From positions 5,698,382-5,762,381 of the forward strand of contig JALIRH010000035.1 in assembly GCA_023055505.1 (NCBI GenBank): a stretch of DNA of 64,000 nucleotides, written 5' to 3'. This DNA comes from Callipepla californica brunnescens. Its lineage: Eukaryota; Chordata; Aves; Galliformes; Odontophoridae. The stretch's first letter is position 1, and each line of letters opens with the position of its first letter. Below are positions 53,401 to 62,779 of this stretch, in pieces. The notes beneath the pieces are model-generated. The model was not told the DNA's origin. It did not search any database and saw only the letters and a program-made list of their open reading frames with translations. The position numbers and the translations under genes were made by a program.

Positions 53401-55309
53401 GATGGAGAGACTGCACATTCGGGAGCAGCACGCTGACACTGGGGGAAGCAGGGGAACCTTTCCACGTATAAATATCTATATGTTATGGCCAATGCTGGGA
53501 AATGGGACCCAGCAGGGGAAGGGCAACTGCCTGCAGTAAGTTAGAGTTACCAGGGCTCCACTGTGAGGTCCTGCATCTCTGGCTGGGACTGATCCCTCCA
53601 CCTTGGCTGAGGGACCCCACCACCAGCAGTGAGGTTCCCCACGGTGCTTACAATCTCATTTAAATAGCTCAGGGGCTTACATAAATCAGGAGGGGTTCAC
53701 CTGCATGTAAAACCTATCCCGGAGTGATGTGTTCACAACTTCTGGTGGTGGGACGAGGATGTCAGTGCCCAGGAGGGGATGGCTTGGCACAGGAGTGCTG
53801 CACTGCATGCTCCCTGCCCGCCTCCTCACCTCACAAGTTTGCTGAAATTGCTGAGGCTTGGCAAGGAGGGGAAAATAAAAAGGAAGCTGAAAAAAGCCTT
53901 GGATGCACAAGAATTGCAGGCGTGCTGTGAGGTAACCGGCACATACAATTTAATTATAAGATACACGGGAGTAATGGCATTTGCGAAGCTGGAGCATGAT
54001 TTCCCAGTAATAGACGGACTGCAGGGTTCCCTGCCTCTGCGTTGCAGCCTCAAATGAGAGCACTCAGAGCTTTCCCTGCCTCTGGAGGGGCTTAAAGGGC
54101 CCTTGTGGGGCTGTGCTGTGTGCTGAGCAGTGCTGTGAAAGGGCTTGGAGAGGGGAGGCTGTGGGCTTGGTAGGAGGAGCTGGGGGCTGCAGGGCAGCTG
54201 GGCTTGGTGCTGAGCTCTGAGGTCAAGCAGAGGGTGGCTGTGCTTGTTGGGTGTTCCCAAGGTTTGTTCTTTGCCCGCACTCCTGGAGCGAATGGCTCAG
54301 CTGCTGTCCAGGTGGAGGAGCTGCTGATCCGGAGCACTGCAATGGATGTGACCTTTCCAGAGCCGTGCTTTTATTTTATGGTATTTTTTGCTCCGGTGTC
54401 TGCATCTGGCAGAGCCATGCGGGGATTTCAGGGCTCGTTGCAGAGCATTCCCATTGCCAAGCTCTGCAGCAGTGTTACGGGATGCCCTACTGCTGCACCT
54501 GCGTCCTGCAGCTCCCCTGGCCCACGTGCAGATGTGGCTCTCCATGCTGGCAGAGCACCGAACGTGTTAGTTGTGTTGGTGTGAGATGTTCCTGCTGCAC
54601 TCCAGGTCGATGCTGTCCTGCAGGGAATGCATGATGGGGAGTTGTTGGTCCAGAGCATTGGATCAGCGTTGGTGCTGCTGGGGCTGTGTGCCCACGGCTG
54701 CCCCACGCTGCTTTGAGTGGGGGCCGGGCTGCTTCCCTACCAACCTGAGTCAGTCTGACACTGTTGCTGGTAAAGAGAAATCTCTGTTTCTACGTAACCT
54801 TCCATTCGTTTATTTTGAGTAACGCCAACACTGAGTGTTAGGACTTTGACAAGGGGAAATTCGGTGTTTTTCCTGCGTGCTGGGTTTAGTTACAGCATGG
54901 AATTGCTGCCACAAGGCCTTGTCAAAGCGAGGCATCGAAGAGGATCTGACTATTGCAAATGCATTCCTGTTTATGCAGGGAGCTCCAGGTACCGAGCGCT
55001 CTCTTTCTCTGGGGTGAATCTTTGCTGCAGCAGCTCCTTCAGAGCCCTTTATTTCTGGCTGCAGTTTCCTGCTGGGAGCAGCTTTCAGCTGCCCAGCCCT
55101 GCAGCAGAGCTGGTGTCTGGGAGATGGCTCCTCGAGCCATCCTGCTGGTGCTGGTGGACTTCAGGACAGCCCCAACCCGCAGCAGAACGGCCCTCCTGCA
55201 CACGGTTTCATTTTCCATCTCAGAGCAATGAGCTGGCAAACACCTCTGCTCCATCTGTTTTCCTTCATTGATGGATTCTTCTGAAGTCAGATTGTGGTCC
55301 CACAGGGAC
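53401..55309. other. Non-coding spacer
   Basis: No gene recognised. The patch at 53925-54015 (CATACAATTTAATTATAAG, GAGTAATGGC) is AT-rich and may be a small regulatory element. Frames of 126-144 codons overlap on both strands between 53826 and 54634 and lack domains. Confidence 0.45.
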
Positions 55310-55565
55310 ACACTCAACTAATCCTCCGCTTTTAAGATTTTATTTGTGCAATAAATGGATGACAAGGTGGTTTGCAAGTACATAACACAATAAATGGGTT
55401 TATAAATGCAACTTTTCTGCAGAGCACTGTAGAATAAAATACAATATCGCTACAGCATTTAACACTGATCTTTACTTCATTCATATTTCAAACAGTAATG
55501 TGCCCATTTTCTCATCTGGGAAGCCTCTTTGGTTTTTTTTAATACATTTTTATAAATTAACCAGG
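55310..55565. promoter_or_regulatory. Candidate conserved non-coding element
   Basis: AT-rich repeat-free block with TTTTAAGATTTTATTTGTGC, AATAAATGGATGAC, CACAATAAATGGGTTTATAAATGC, ATAAAATACAATATCGC and CATTTAACACTG. The 9-mer AATAAATGG occurs twice. It merges on the right with an L2/MIR-like tail. Role inferred. Confidence 0.4.
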
Positions 55566-55570
55566 CACAG

Positions 55571-55645
55571 ATTTAATAACAACTTGCATTCATATGGCTT
55601 TTTCATCTCGGAGGATCGTGGATTGCTTTGCAGCCTTAATGGTAG
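55571..55645 (-). mobile_element. Ancient L2/MIR-type 3' tail, antisense (diverged)
   Basis: TTTAATAACAACTTGCATTC, ATATGGCTTTTTCATC, TCGGAGGATCGTGGATTGCTTTGCAG match position for position the order seen at 36665 and 57106 (ATATAGC, TTTCATC, GGATCTCAAAGC, CTTT). It is the most diverged of the three copies. The 215-codon plus-strand frame 55500-56147 begins across it and is therefore unlikely to be a gene. Confidence 0.45.
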
Positions 55646-56219
55646 AACACACGAGGAGGTGTGCTGCTGGGGGATCCATTTGCTCTCTGTCAAAATGAGG
55701 CGATGGTTGGGATTGCTGAGCTGCGTTTGTGGATGCAAGGATGGAAGCGTGAATCTAATCCTCCCAGAGAGAGAGGAAGGAGCTCCCAGGAGAGCTGGGA
55801 AGGATGCAGTGTGCTTCTGTGGTGCCTGGAGTGCCTGGAAGGGGAGGTCACATCTGAGAGCAAGCAGTGTGCTGAAAAGCAAAGAAAATGCTCTTTCACA
55901 CCTTTCCTCCAACACATCATTGCTATGCAGTGAAGCCAAGAGCATACAGAGTCTTGGTGAAGTGGGCTTTTCTGTTTGTAATGGGTTTCTTCAGCAAGAC
56001 ATCCTTTGGCAGCTCCCATCCATCCAACTTCTTGCCTTCCTGGATCCTCAGCCCTTCCCCAGCTGCTGTGCTGGCACACCTCCATGGACACTGCCCCTTC
56101 CCATCCTTTTCCTTCTCATAAGTTCAGAACAGAGCTCGTGGGCCTGAGATGCTACTGGGAAAAGTTTGCTATCAGGAATTATACCACCTCTGCAGAAGGA
56201 AAACATGAGAAAATGGGGA
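55646..56219. other. Non-coding spacer
   Basis: Covered on the plus strand by the 215-codon frame from 55500 and by others on both strands; no domain, splice pair or codon pattern supports any of them. Confidence 0.42.
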
Positions 56220-56550
56220 CGTGATATTTATTTCGATCCAATATTTTTTAAATTTAATTTCAGGGACCAGCTGTTTGTGCTCCTCTTATAAGAGCTTAAT
56301 TGGTATATAATAGCGTAGTTAATTAAATACAAATCAATAGTTTAAAACAGCTAATTGATATTTAATATGGATGGGAAAATATAACTTAGTTATGATATAA
56401 TTAACTCAATATTAAATAAGCAGTGGAATTGCAGTTTTGCCTTTACAGTGATTATAAAGTTTATCGTTCTTTAATAAACTTGCAATTAGGCAGGATGAAC
56501 TGAAAAATTATTAAACAGGTATCACTGGGCTATTAAACATTTATTGTCAT
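56220..56550. promoter_or_regulatory. Strong candidate conserved non-coding element
   Basis: The most AT-rich block in the window, repeat-free. Words include TTTTTTAAATTTAATTTC, GCTTAATTGGTATATAATAGC, GTAGTTAATTAAATAC, CAGCTAATTGATATTTAATATGG, GATATAATTAACTC, GTTATGATA, CTTTAATAAACTTGCAATTAGGC and GAAAAATTATTAAAC. There is a high density of paired TAAT/ATTA cores. Enhancer-type element by composition; an alternative is simply an AT-rich relic. Confidence 0.48.
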
Positions 56551-57105
56551 TCCTGGTGGGGTACAGCCACGCAATAGCACACGTTTCCTTGTTCCTCGCT
56601 GCCCCTGATGCTCTGGGCTTGCTTTTCCTTTGCCCAGGTGGCTCTTCTGCAGGTTTTGGGTGGAGTCAATGGGTGTCCTTCTCTGAGTGAGTCAGAATGT
56701 GCTTCTGTTATGTGCTCTCTAAACAAGGTACTCGAGCTCACATATTTCCAAAGCCGCCGGGTTGACAAACCTCAGCTGTAACTCATCCTACTGTGCTGGG
56801 AAAACATTAATTGCCGTTGCATGGGAATGGATGGGATTTGTTTCAGGAGGGAAGTGCTGTGCATGGGTTAAATGTTCGTTTTTCCGTGGCGTCTCAGCAG
56901 GGCCTCCTGAGCCAAAGCATTTAGATGCTGGGGTGTCTGTTTCACTGTGAAAGCTTTAGGCAGCTGCTAAAAGCTGTGAGGTGGTGAGGGATCCTTAGGC
57001 ATCGGAGTCATCTCCAAGTATTTTACCTTTTAAAGGCACTGTCAGGTATTTAAAGGTGCCTTTAGCTATAAAGATTTTTGCATGTTCTCACAAATTTATG
57101 GTATG
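56551..57105. other. Non-coding spacer
   Basis: No gene. A short inverted repeat AAAGGCAC/GTGCCTTT lies at 57032-57039 and 57056-57063. Confidence 0.42.
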
Positions 57106-57195
57106 AATTATTATAATGTGGCACTCTTGTATAGCTCCTTTCATCATGGGATATCAAAGTGTTTTATAAGCGTTAATTATAGCACCCCTTGGGGA
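57106..57195 (-). mobile_element. Ancient L2/MIR-type 3' tail, antisense
   Basis: GAATTATTATAATGTGGCAC, TTGTATAGCTCCTTTCATC, GGGATATCAAAGTGTTTTATAAGCG, TTAATTATAGCACCCC. This is the clearest of three copies of the same motif order (compare 36665 and 55571). The sense strand reads AAAACACTTTGATATCCC, then GATGAAAGGAGCTATAC, like the 3' end shared by L2 and MIR-type elements. Confidence 0.58.
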
Positions 57196-57442
57196 AGGCA
57201 CGCGGCCGATCCGCACCCGAACCAGCTCCATGTGGGGAGTAGCTCAGATCTCGCTTGGAGCTTCCCTCCCTCCTGTAGGGTGAAGTGCCCAGGGCCCCTG
57301 GGGCACCATCGCTGTGGGCTCTGACCCACTGCCATTGCCTCCAAAGCACTGACTCTTTCTTGGGAACATTTCTCTCTGTGCAGTTGGAAGATGAGAGCTG
57401 AGCTGCTGAGTTCTGGGTGCTTTGGGTTTGTACTGGAATGGA

Positions 57443-57504
57443 ACCGTAGACTCATAAGATGGATTGGGTTGGGAGGGACCTTAAAGATCATCTAGCTTCA
57501 CTGC
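57443..57504 (-). mobile_element. CR1 LINE 3' terminus, antisense
   Basis: ACTCATAAGATGGATTGGGTTGG, GAGGGACCTTAAAGATCATC and TAGCTTCACTGC are the reverse complement of the CR1 3' tail. The octamer tail is at the left. Confidence 0.85.
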
Positions 57505-57689
57505 TGTACTCTTTTTCCCCCTCTTAAGCTTTGCACATTGCTGCCTCTGTCTCAGCTCTGTTCCCTTCTGTGTTGGCTCTTGCAGAGCTTTGTGGCAGCT
57601 TCTGCCATCCCAGGTCTCTGTGACCAGGAGAACCCCACACGTGTCCACGTGCACGATGAACACCTGAATTAGCAAGATAGCAGTGCTGG

Positions 57690-57860
57690 CTAGCTCAGCT
57701 CTGCTGTGAACTGTGCTGCCTTGCGTGACACTAATCTAATTGTGTTGTTTTAATTATGCCTCGATACCTCAGTGCTCGTTGAGGGCTCAATAGGAATCGA
57801 TGCAATTTGTCTTTCCTATCAATAAAGACATAAGCACCTTGCAGGCTCTGTGTTAGCAGG
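57690..57860. promoter_or_regulatory. Candidate conserved non-coding element (short)
   Basis: GACACTAATCTAATTGTG, GTTTTAATTATGCCTCG, GAATCGATGCAATTTG, CTATCAATAAAGAC. Repeat-free and AT-leaning, with CpGs retained. Role inferred. Confidence 0.36.
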
Positions 57861-58839
57861 GGGAGGCTGCTGGCAGCTCGTAGCTGATGTGTATGGGGTG
57901 GCTGGCCCTATGGGACCCCAGCTAGAGCTCCTACTGATGCCTGCAGACGCCCTGTGCTGAATGCCTTTCAGACAAAGCAACTGGGAGCATTGAACTCCAA
58001 TACTCTGCGAGTGGGAGCCTTTCTGGGTGTGTTAGCAGCTGTGCACAGGGCTGGCTTCCACCTCTGCATCAGATGGAGGATGGCTGCTGCCTGCCTGGTG
58101 CTGACGGGTGGGACTCGAGAAGCTGCTGAGAATGTGGGTGTTTGCTTTGCCTCCCTGAAAACGTCTGATTTTTGAGCATCCTCGTCTGAGTTGATCCTCT
58201 CTTTTATGGGCAGTGAGAGAGCTGTGGGCAGCTCCAGCATCCCTGATGGACAAAGTGAGTTGCTGCCTTGGGGCATCCTCTGGGGTACTACTTCAAGTGG
58301 CAATGTGGATTTAAGGTGCAATTAGATTTCAGCTGACTTTAATCACCTCGAGAGACGTCTTTCTGTGTGAGCACTGACTTCAGTGGGATTGCACACAGCC
58401 TTCATTTCAGCTGCAGGCTGCACTGCCTGTGATGGGAGCCTTAGGATCAGGAGCTGTTGGTTCTCATGAGATGGAATCTGGTTCTGAGTTAAGGAGTTCT
58501 CTTTACCTTGTCCTGCTTGTGCCCTGGTGTCACAAGGCATCTTGGTTTTCTGCATCTCGACTCTAAATCTGCCCTGGGTAGTGAGGAGGATGCTGACCCT
58601 CCTGACTACATGCCCCATCAGCACCGGGGAGGAACGCTGCGCTCGCAGAGCCATACTTCTCCAGCTGTCCTCCTGCACATCCCGCAGCACTGAGCGACCT
58701 TCCTGCTCCGACAGACGTGGCCCAGCCCTGCACTTCATCTCCAGGGACCTGAAGTCCCCATACAGCACCTCCTCACCACTCCCATTCTGCAGCCCCACCG
58801 CCTCCCCCTCCCATGGCAATCCCATGCGCTCCGTCCTAG
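57861..58839. other. Non-coding spacer
   Basis: No gene. The words CACTGACTTCAGTGGGATTGCAC at about 58371-58393 resemble a common sauropsid interspersed-repeat motif, too short to assign. The 176-codon minus-strand frame (58343-58873) is overlapped by a 145-codon plus-strand frame. Confidence 0.42.
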
Positions 58840-59060
58840 CAGAGCGGGGCTCTACAGAGGCTGCATTAAGCAAACATCAAAGGGGCTTTGATCAGCGAGG
58901 CCCTGCAGAGCACGGCAGCCCCCGAGGAGCGAGCCGGGGCGGCGGTGGGGACGCGCTACCTTGATTTCCTCCTGTGCGACACAGTTTGTTTGAAGAATGG
59001 GAGCTGTCCGCCGCTGAGATGCGCGTGGGGAGAGCCAGCATGCACGCATGCAGCCTACTT
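58840..59060. promoter_or_regulatory. Candidate promoter or enhancer: CpG-enriched patch with paired TCF/LEF sites
   Basis: CpGs cluster at 58890-59040 (GATCAGCGAGGCC, GCACGGCAGCCCCCGAGGAGCG, CGGGGCGGCGG, GGACGCGCTACC, GTCCGCCGC, GATGCGCGTGG). At the left edge ATCAAAG (58876-58882) and CTTTGAT (58886-58892) form an inverted pair of the TCF/LEF consensus separated by GGG. No TATA box is evident. The patch ends about 240 bp upstream of the candidate exon. It is shorter than a classical CpG island. An internal promoter of a host gene is possible but unproven. Confidence 0.35.
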
Positions 59061-59299
59061 CTGCAGGAGCTCAGATCTCTCTCTGTTGGTTACCAGAAAG
59101 CCCCATTAAGGAATCAAGGCATCAAAGGCGTAGGCATCCTCAGACCGGAGCACTCCTCTGCCTGTAGGGCCACCTGTGTGTTCCAGCCCTCAAGCCTGGC
59201 TGATCTTCCCTTTCGAGGACCGTGTCCCGGTTGCTGCGCTGCTCCCCATGCACTCGCTCTGTCCTCAGCCTTCTAATGCCGCTCTCTCTTCTCTTGCAG

Positions 59300-59377
59300 A
59301 ACTGGGGCTCCCAGGAAGAGGATGCTGCCTAGTGCTGGGGTTCATGTACAAGGAGAAGTACCGCAGGATGACTGAAG
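59300..59377 (+). other. Candidate spliced exon, 78 bp
   Basis: The acceptor side has a branch-point-like CTTCTAATG and a clean pyrimidine tract CTCTCTCTTCTCTTGCAG ending at 59299. The donor is GAAG|GTGAGC, with GT at 59378-59379. Of three frames, two have stops inside the exon; the remaining one is fully open and phase 1 at both ends. It contains ATG at 59344-59346 and ends [11 protein letters not shown] before the donor. Length is a multiple of three. Three readings are possible: a cassette coding exon, a 5' exon in which translation starts at 59344, or a lncRNA exon. I do not recognise the peptide. No second exon in the window could be paired with it, which fits very long introns. Confidence 0.45.
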
Positions 59378-59379
59378 GT

Positions 59380-59929
59380 GAGCGGCTTCCCCACCTTCTC
59401 TTCATCCTTCCTCTTCAGCCGTCTCATCACAAGGGTTCATTGTTGCTGGGAGCGTGATAGGTTCTTGCTCATCCCAGGGAGAAAATCCTGATTCCCCTTT
59501 GTTTTCTGAAGCATCTTAAAAGGGCACGGATTGGGGAAGGCCCTTGTGTGAAGCAGTATGAGGAGAGCAGGAGGCTGATACCTTTGTTCTTCTCCCATCC
59601 AGTCTTCTCCTGTGGATTTGTCACGCAGGAAGCTCTTTCAGCACCCACTCTTTGTACCCTGGTCTCCATTCTGCCCTTCAGCTGGTGCATCTGGCCCTCC
59701 TGGGGAGGAGTGGCACGGGCTCAAGTTGCCATCACCCCTAATGCTCTTAAACTGCCACATCCTAGAGCTTGGATGGACGACTTTGGTGGATGAATGTCAT
59801 GCTGATTGGTGACACAACCCACTGAGAGTTAGGCTTAGCCTTGCTGTGTTCGAAGGCTGACGGCATTTGCTTGGCCAGATCTCTCACCTGGGATCAGAGC
59901 TGCTGTGCTTTCTCAGAATCATCATTGTT
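59380..59929. other. Non-coding spacer, possibly intronic
   Basis: Follows the candidate donor. No further exon with acceptor and donor recognised. The 81-codon frame at 59548-59793 has no domain. Confidence 0.42.
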
Positions 59930-60120
59930 TCGCTTGTCAGATCCCCGCACTGAGGCAGAGATGTCTCTAAAAATTTCCCTGTTTTATATTCTGGTCGTTC
60001 CCCAGGTACTTTATGAGCATTGATTAATCCATAGAAACACCATAAATAATAATGAAGCATAATAACTAAACAAAAACTATTTATGCTCGGTAGGATTGGC
60101 ATCCCTGCTGCTGGTAGCTT
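59930..60120. promoter_or_regulatory. Candidate conserved non-coding element (short)
   Basis: AT-rich repeat-free block with GAGCATTGATTAATCC, CACCATAAATAATAATGAAGC, ATAATAACTAAAC and CTATTTATGCTCGG. Role inferred. Confidence 0.36.
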
Positions 60121-61129
60121 CAGTGCTTGGTTGATTTCTTTGAAGCAGATCCTGATGCAGCCCCATCTCTGCTGAACGTGGGTCGGAGGGGGGGTCTGTA
60201 TGGTGAGGATGGGTTGGAGTTTTTCTCAACCCAAACAGGGCTGGGTTGGGTTCAGCCCTTGTTTTGGAGTTAGATGGGAAATGGTTTGGACAGAGGAGTG
60301 CTGTTCCTCAGAGCAGGACGGGGAGCAGCCCAGCAGCTCTGCAGGGCTCCCCTTGCACGAAGCCTTGTCTTCGTGTGAGCAAAGGGTGCATTAGCTTGCA
60401 GGGGGCGAAGCTCCAGTGGAGGCAAGCTCATGGCTTGAATACCAGCTACGAGATCAAAGGTTCCCTTGGTTCCCCAGGAGCCCTGAGACTGAGATGATAA
60501 CGTGGGGAAAGCACTTCACAAGTTTTCACCTCATGTTTGTTAATTATCCCGTGCTTTTTAAACATTGATTGGAATATTTTTAAGAGGATGGCACTGCTGC
60601 TTGGGTGCTGTGGGAAGGTGCAGTCTCGTGATGGTTTTGTGTCCCTCAAGCTTCCCGGGGATGCTGGCAGGTGCCTCATGTGAGCATCCCAATGCACCCC
60701 GTGGGACTGCTCCAGCCCAGCAGACTCAGGGTCCTGCAGAGTGTGCCCCTTTGGTTTTGTGGGGAGAGAACAAAGCCACATGAAAGGCACAAAGCAAAGC
60801 CTTTGTGTGGGGATGGGAATAAAGCGATGAGATTCTGGCCCCCGCAGACAGCTGGGCCGTGATGTTTAAAGGTACAACCTTCCAAAAAGAACACAGTTAG
60901 GGGATTTCCATGGCTACAAAGACCGCCCTGGACTTGTTTTCACTCGAGATGGCTCTGGATGATGAGTGCAGACCTGAAGCCTCCTGTGATCCAGGCTGTA
61001 TGGTGTGGGCTGAGCACTGATGGGGCCAAGGGGCCTTCAGGTGTACCGTCATCCCAGGGGCAGCCCCACCTCACAGCTCCTGAGCTGTTCTCTAGAAGGG
61101 ATCTGGAGTGAGACAGCTTCCCCTTCGCA
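60121..61129. other. Non-coding spacer
   Basis: No gene recognised. A small AT-rich patch with GTTAATTATCCCG and TTTTTAAACATTGATTGG is at about 60538-60575. The 114-codon minus-strand frame crosses it without domain content. Confidence 0.43.
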
Positions 61130-61345
61130 TCTTTGCCAAATGAGAGCTTTTTCTCCTTTATTACATTGTGATGCTAATGAACAGCCCTATTAGTAATGGC
61201 AGGGTAGCTGGAGGAGCTGAAAGCAGAAGCAGGCAGTGGGGCAATCAGATAATTATGAGGTGTGGGGTCTTTGTGGTAGTGGAAATGGGTAATTATGGGG
61301 TTCATTAGAACCTTGCTGTTACTTAACGGAGACTTCTACAGAATG
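61130..61345. promoter_or_regulatory. Candidate conserved non-coding element
   Basis: CTTTATTACATTGTGATGC, GCTAATGAACAGCC, CCTATTAGTAATGGC, CAGATAATTATGAGG, GGGTAATTATGGGGTTCATTAG. Two copies of TAATTATG(A/G)GG lie about 45 bp apart. Repeat-free; role inferred. Confidence 0.37.
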
Positions 61346-62478
61346 GGCTCAGAGGTAGAGGTGCACGAGAGGACTCTGAGCTCGTGTCAGCTGCACCGTG
61401 CTGTACAGCTGCTGACCATGGCAAGGTGCAAAAATAAATGCCTAAGCACTCACCTCTGCTAGTGTTAGTTCACACATGGCATAGGGTCAGGAAAGCAGGC
61501 AGGGTCAGGGTGTGATGTGGGGCACGCAGAGGATGCTCTGCTTGGCTGCCACGTGCCTGTCCCTGTGCTGTGGGTGACACGTGCCTTGCTGGTTTGGGAG
61601 CTGTGGTTGCAGACTGAGGGAGAGAGGTAGAGCTGTCTGCAGTGTCGGCCTTGCAATAAAGACACTTTAGAGTTAATCCTCCACCATCTGTCTTCATTCT
61701 GCTAATAACCCACTCAATCAGCTGCTGCCGACTGTTTGTTAACATTCAGAAACAGCTACAGAATTGGCAGGAGAGTGCACGCGGGGCTGGATCCCACCCC
61801 AGCCGTGGTGGGGTGGGTCAGCAGGGCTGCACCCTGGGGATCCCAAAGCACGTGGCCATAAGGCAGAGGGTCTGCTGAGTTGGGCTGCCCTGCATTCCCC
61901 AGGTGCAACCCAGGTGGTTTGGGGAGCAGAAAGAGGTTGCATTCCATAGTCCCCAAGAACAGGTAACTATGACCAACCCAAAAACTGGGACTGGTTTGCT
62001 GGTCCCTCTTCCTCTCCCATTCAGTTGCTTCCCAAAGCTGGTGGTCTCTGAGCTCAGAGGCAAGGCTGTGCTGCAGGACCCCTCCCTGCTGCCCACCCCA
62101 CCTCCCTGCCCCTCCAGCACTCTGCTGGGCTGTCCAAGGACGTGTATTCACCTCTTGCTCCTGTTGTTTTCCTTCATCCCTCCCGCCTTTATCTTCTCAC
62201 CAGATCTAACACAAGTCATTAGCAAGTGTTGCTGCAGCAATTATGGCACATTTTGGCTGTCATTCATAAAGCTGCTAACAGGAACATGGAGCACTGGGTG
62301 TCATTCTGTGCCTTCGCCACCTGTTCCCAGCCGCCAGCAGCTGCTGGAGGTCCCTTTCTGGAGACGGTGGTGGCTCTGGGGTCCCTGCTTTGTGCCTCAC
62401 TCACAACCACAGCATCAGACAGGGATGGGCACGAAGCTGAAATCTGCGCCCCAACCTGCAGGCAGCTTTATCTGGGGT
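61346..62478. other. Non-coding spacer; 232-codon frame judged spurious
   Basis: The longest frame in the window (plus strand, 61903-62601) lies here. It ends by reading through the G-run and CR1 tail at 62479-62558, is Pro, Ser, Leu and Cys rich, and minus-strand frames of 100-131 codons cover its first half. It is therefore not a gene. AT-leaning patches at 61655-61760 (GAGTTAATCC, GCTAATAACCC) and 62205-62290 (AGTCATTAGC, GCAATTATGGC) may be small regulatory elements. Confidence 0.5.
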
Positions 62479-62558
62479 GGGGGGGGGGGGGGCAACAGGG
62501 ATTGCAACCAGGTGATTTTTGAGGTCCCTCCCAACCCAACCATTCTGCTGTTGGATGA
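62479..62558 (+). mobile_element. G14 run joined to CR1 LINE 3' terminus, sense
   Basis: A run of 14 G (62479-62492) is followed by GCAACCAGGTGATTTTTGAGG, TCCCTCCCAACCCAACCATTC and TGCTGTTGGATGAC, a CR1 3' end. The G-run sits where other copies have GGTGGGGGCCACC or GGGGGCACCC, so it may be an expanded internal G-tract of the element. Confidence 0.8.
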
Positions 62559-62779
62559 CAGGTCCCAGATGATGGGATTTATCCCCATAGCTCAGCTGTA
62601 AGTTTAGGACAAGGATGGGAAGCCAAGCAGCAGCTCACCCCCTCACTGTGACAGCTTATCCCTTCATACATCCTCTTCCTGCTGCATGGAGCAGAGTCTT
62701 GGAGGGGGCTTTCAGTCCTCAGCTCCCCTATCTCCAGTCTGCAGACAGGTTTCGGTTCTGCCCAGGCGCAGGAAGAGAG
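62559..62779. other. Non-coding spacer
   Basis: Short spacer without recognised features. Confidence 0.4.

Noticed and set aside
55500..56147. 215-codon plus-strand open frame
   Set aside because: It begins in AT-rich sequence and crosses an ancient repeat tail at 55571-55645. Minus-strand frames of 131 and 133 codons overlap it, and no domain is visible.
58371..58393. Word CACTGACTTCAGTGGGATTGCAC resembling a common reptile repeat motif
   Set aside because: Too short to assign to a family; no neighbouring sequence supports an element.
61903..62601. 232-codon plus-strand open frame, the longest in the window
   Set aside because: It reads through a G14 run and a CR1 3' tail at its end, overlaps minus-strand frames, is rich in Pro, Ser, Leu and Cys, and has no domain or splice context.
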